This document shows positions 14,300 through 16,968 of a stretch of 16,968 bases of DNA, one piece after another; the stretch's first letter is position 1; each line of letters opens with the position of its first letter. This stretch comes from Deltaproteobacteria bacterium (GTDB lineage Bacteria; Desulfobacterota; Desulfobacteria; Desulfobacterales; B30-G6). Both the position numbers and the translations under genes were made by a program. Under the pieces are notes generated by a model that saw only the letters and a program-made list of their open reading frames with translations, was not told the DNA's origin and searched no databases. Location: assembly GCA_003647375.1 (NCBI GenBank), contig QMMS01000067.1:1-16968 (forward strand), given 5' to 3'.

Positions 14300-15685
14300 C
14301 TATTCATTATTGAGTTCAGAGGCTTTTGGAAAGGTGATGGTGAAAGTCGTGCCCTTGTTGATCCGGCTGTTAACACCGATGGAGGCATTGTGATCTTTAA
14401 CAATAGCATGGCTGATTGGCAGGCCCAAACCGGTCCCTTTTCCCACCTCTTTGGTGGTAAAGAAAGGATCGTAGATCTTATTGAGATGCTCATGCAAAAT
14501 GCCGGTTCCAGAATCGGAAATCTTGGTCTGAATAAATTTATTTTCTTTTTTCGTTGAAACGATTATCGATCCGTTACCTGAAATCGCGTGAATGGCATTC
14601 TCTATAATATTGATGAAGACCTGTTCCAGCCTGCCCGAATCTCCCATAACAAAGAGACTTTCGGGAGATAGTTTTTTTATAAGCCGTATCTTCTTTTTCC
14701 TTATTTTTTGTTCCACAAGGAAGCATACATCTATCATGATATCATTGATATCGATTTTGGTAAAATCGGGTTCAGAATAAGTGGTTCTGGAGAATATGGA
14801 GAGGTCTTCCACGATCTTTGAAATCCTGAGGGCATACTTGCCTATGGTGCCTAAATCCTTTATCAGATCATCGGAGACGCCTTTTTCTTGGGCTTCTGAT
14901 TGGAGGCACTCTATCCTGTTGATGATAATCCCGATGGGATTATTCACCTCATGGGCAACCCCTGCCGCCAGTCTACCGGCCACAGCCAGTTTCTCTGTCT
15001 GAATAATCTGATTTTGAGCCTCCTCCAAATCTTCAATTTTCGTTTCTAAATCCGTATTTAATTTATTGATCTCCTTATTGGCCCTTTCTATACGTCTCTT
15101 TTCCTCCTCGATTTTATGGAACATTTGTGCCCGTTGAATGACAGAGGCTGCCATGGTGGCTACAGATAACATCATCTCCAGATGATCCTGGGGAAAAGCA
15201 TGTTTTCTCGAACTGCAAATTGTCAGTATACCAACCAGTTTCTTGCCTGTTGAGATGGGTAGGCATGCATAAGATTTCACCTTTCCATCAAACTCAAATC
15301 CCCTGCATCTTTTATCTTTCCTCTTTGTATTCTTGAGTATAAAGGGCAGTTCATCCCTGATAACGATACATTCATTGGGCTTACAAGACGTGAATAGCTG
15401 CTTTCCCATATCCGTTTGGCCTGCATAAACCAGGTCAAAGTTCATACTTTCATTCAATGAAAAAATCGCGCAACCATAAGCATCAAAAAGCTTTTTGGTT
15501 TCTTCTACAAAAAACTGTAAGGAGGTTTTAAGCTCAATGGGCATGAAGCCGATGGCAGTGCCGATCTTGATCAGGGCGGAGAGGATTTCAAATTTGGTTT
15601 GATGATGTGAGTCAAAACCCAGTTCTTTCCTGTCATCTCTTGGGTGCTTTTTTGACTGTAGTATTTTTTCCCCGGAAGGTCTCAT
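14300..15685 (-). CDS. Soluble GAF-domain sensor histidine kinase
   Basis: 461-residue cytoplasmic kinase with no transmembrane helix. A GAF-type sensor domain (about 35-185) is followed by a coiled coil (about 190-230), the dimerisation/phospho-acceptor domain with H245 in LAAGVAHEVNNPIG, and the ATPase domain with N-box (NIIENAIHAI), G1 (DSGTGI), F-box (DPFFTTK) and G2 (GKGTGLGLPIS). The GAF domain holds six Cys (72, 101, 106, 127, 141, 157), including a CX4C pair, which might bind a metal or sense redox state. The ATG at 15685 has no obvious ribosome site, so the exact start is uncertain. It pairs with the downstream NtrC-type regulator, 2 bp away, and lies 38 bp after the methyltransferase gene. 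Confidence 0.94.
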   Translation of the reverse strand: MRPSGEKILQSKKHPRDDRKELGFDSHHQTKFEILSALIKIGTAIGFMPIELKTSLQFFVEETKKLFDAYGCAIFSLNESMNFDLVYAGQTDMGKQLFTSCKPNECIVIRDELPFILKNTKRKDKRCRGFEFDGKVKSYACLPISTGKKLVGILTICSSRKHAFPQDHLEMMLSVATMAASVIQRAQMFHKIEEEKRRIERANKEINKLNTDLETKIEDLEEAQNQIIQTEKLAVAGRLAAGVAHEVNNPIGIIINRIECLQSEAQEKGVSDDLIKDLGTIGKYALRISKIVEDLSIFSRTTYSEPDFTKIDINDIMIDVCFLVEQKIRKKKIRLIKKLSPESLFVMGDSGRLEQVFINIIENAIHAISGNGSIIVSTKKENKFIQTKISDSGTGILHEHLNKIYDPFFTTKEVGKGTGLGLPISHAIVKDHNASIGVNSRINKGTTFTITFPKASELNNE

Positions 15686-15723
15686 TTTATAAAATTAAAT
15701 TGTGCAAGCGATTTTAACCTCTA

Positions 15724-16731
15724 TCAGCTCTTAACGGCTTTCACCATAGCTTCAATATTGCAACCTTTGGATTCTAAAGGGATCTCACAGCCAGGGCTCA
15801 GGATAAAGCCTCCCCTAAATTGGGTTTCCATCATAAGTTCTTTTGCTTCCCTCTGGATCATCTTTTCTTCACCGGAAACAAAACTGAATGGTTTGATATT
15901 TCCGTTGATACAATGGTGAGGTAATTTTTCCATTGCGACGGAAATGGGAACAAGATAATCGATATTAAACAGATCCGCGCCTGTTGCAGGAAAAAGATCC
16001 AGAATAGGTTCGGTCTGGCCGGTGATGTTTAACCAGCAGATGGGATCTTCACAATCTTTATATTCATTGAAGGCCTGTTTTAAATGCGGGAGGATGTATT
16101 CACTGAAAACAGTCCTGTTTATGACCGAGCAAGAGGAGGACGGGTCGAAAACATGTATGACTTGAGCCCCTGCATTGATTAAGGCCTTGCCAAAGATAAT
16201 CATTACCTGCGTGGTGAAATTCAATAAATTCCAAAATTCTTTGGGATGGTCAACGATGCAATAAATAAGTTTTTCCAATCCCAGAAGTTGTCCGGCTAAC
16301 GTCATCGGCCCCTGAACTGTCCCGACAACGGCTGTCTCTGTACCCACTTCATCTTTTAGGATTCTGCATGCCTTTATGATGACGGGCATTCTTCCATCTT
16401 TTTCAGGATCGGGTATCGAAAGATATTTCCAATCATGAATATTGGTTAGACAGTATTCATCAATGTGCGGGTAGGCATCATCCCTGTAAGATATTTTTGA
16501 GCCGATCGCTTCAGCTTCAAGAGAATTATCTGCAAATGCGGTCACACCATCATAGCCAAATCGCTTCCGTGCTTCTAATTGACAAACGGCCAGCAATTCT
16601 CCGCTGTTTAAATAGTCTTTCAAAGGGACATGATTTATTCTGGAAGCATATCCAAAAATGTGCGAAAAAACAGGCACCCTGTCTGTTTTTTCAAAACGAA
16701 TGGCGGACGTTATACGATCGATAGATTTCAT
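15724..16731 (-). CDS. UroD/MtaA-family corrinoid methyltransferase
   Basis: 335-residue TIM-barrel protein of the uroporphyrinogen decarboxylase superfamily, in the branch that moves methyl groups between corrinoid proteins and a thiol or similar acceptor. Supporting stretches are RITSAIRFEKTDRVPVF at the start, GTVQGPMTLAGQLLG, the GADLFNIDYLVP strand, the INGNI motif and LSPGCEIP near the end. The Zn site of MtaA-type enzymes is normally H-X-C plus a late Cys. The late Cys is present (C315), but the H-X-C position reads N235-I-T237 (LNITGQT), so the metal site is altered. It lies 3 bp after a corrinoid-protein gene, supporting a C1 role. Substrate and acceptor cannot be read from sequence. 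True heme-pathway UroD is unlikely given the partner. Confidence 0.85.
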   Translation of the reverse strand: MKSIDRITSAIRFEKTDRVPVFSHIFGYASRINHVPLKDYLNSGELLAVCQLEARKRFGYDGVTAFADNSLEAEAIGSKISYRDDAYPHIDEYCLTNIHDWKYLSIPDPEKDGRMPVIIKACRILKDEVGTETAVVGTVQGPMTLAGQLLGLEKLIYCIVDHPKEFWNLLNFTTQVMIIFGKALINAGAQVIHVFDPSSSCSVINRTVFSEYILPHLKQAFNEYKDCEDPICWLNITGQTEPILDLFPATGADLFNIDYLVPISVAMEKLPHHCINGNIKPFSFVSGEEKMIQREAKELMMETQFRGGFILSPGCEIPLESKGCNIEAMVKAVKS

Positions 16732-16734
16732 GAT

Positions 16735-16968
16735 TCAAATACTTCTTATATAATGAAGGCCGTCAAAGACGGTATCGGCCACATAGTCCACATTGAGATA
16801 TTCCGCACTTGATTGTCTGAGCGCGGCCCCGCCGGCAATAATCTTCACTGTATGATCCCCCCGATCCGCTGCATCTTTTCTGATCTCTCTAACATGGGGG
16901 ATAGTGGTGGTGATCAAACTCGATACCGCAATAAAATCGGCTTTATGGTCAATGGCGCCCATGACAAG
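16735..16968 (-). CDS. Corrinoid (B12-binding) protein, C-terminal part only
   Basis: The last 77 residues of a cobalamin-binding methyltransferase corrinoid protein; the N-terminal part, including the His cobalt-ligand motif, lies beyond the right edge. The visible part matches the Rossmann-like half of the domain: ADFIAVSSLITTTIPHVREI corresponds to the usual S-x-L-x-T-T-T motif that lines the nucleotide tail, then VKIIAGGAAL for the GG loop, and NVDYVADTVFDGLHYI at the end. It is 3 bp upstream of the methyltransferase gene, so they are co-transcribed and presumably work together. Confidence 0.88.
   Translation of the reverse strand, partial: LVMGAIDHKADFIAVSSLITTTIPHVREIRKDAADRGDHTVKIIAGGAALRQSSAEYLNVDYVADTVFDGLHYIRSI

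Noticed and set aside
15686..15723. Promoter for the kinase/activator pair in the 38-bp gap
   Set aside because: TATAAA is present just before the ATG, but no -35 element with proper spacing fits and there is no room for a leader; the pair may be transcribed from farther upstream.

Overview
The window reads almost entirely on the minus strand, so the genetic order runs from the right edge to the left edge. It looks like a bacterial chromosome of moderate GC from an anaerobic or facultative respirer. The mix of corrinoid methyltransferase genes, a sigma-54 two-component pair, multiheme cytochromes and a Sec-exported (clade II type) nitrous oxide reductase suggests Desulfobacterota or a related deep lineage. 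That placement is an inference; no marker gene is present to confirm it.

Right end (15724-16968): the C-terminal part of a corrinoid-binding protein (cut by the edge) and a UroD/MtaA-type corrinoid methyltransferase. They form a small C1-transfer unit, probably unrelated to the rest. Next (12903-15685) come a soluble GAF sensor histidine kinase and an NtrC-type sigma-54 activator with a 2-nt gap between them.

Between the activator gene and the next operon lies a control region of about 250 bp. It holds a near-consensus -24/-12 sigma-54 promoter (12663-12679), an IHF-like site, and a cluster of TGGGACA heptamers 120-220 bp upstream of the promoter, which are candidate enhancer sites for the adjacent activator.

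That promoter faces a long same-strand gene run: a one-domain receiver protein with a degenerate active site, then actA-actB-actC-actD-actE-actF (a complete alternative complex III, a quinol:electron-acceptor oxidoreductase), a 53-residue membrane protein started at GTG, nosZ (nitrous oxide reductase), a secreted protein of unknown function, a monoheme cytochrome c and a diheme cytochrome c that runs off the left edge. Gene spacing is tight through actF and the small ORF, with TAATG and ATGA overlaps and stop codons fused to Shine-Dalgarno sites. Wider gaps (about 160, 80 and 80-100 bp) flank nosZ and the genes after it.

The central reading is a candidate respiratory module in which alternative complex III takes the place of a bc1 complex or NosGH-type donor. 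It would pass electrons from quinol through ActA/ActE hemes and the two small cytochromes to NosZ, with NosZ occupying the place where a cytochrome oxidase usually follows actF. Nine c-type heme sites are visible (ActA 5, ActE 1, monoheme 1, diheme 2). No nosD/F/Y/L/G/H gene is inside the window; they could lie beyond the left edge. No tRNA, rRNA, CRISPR array, insertion sequence or integrase was seen.
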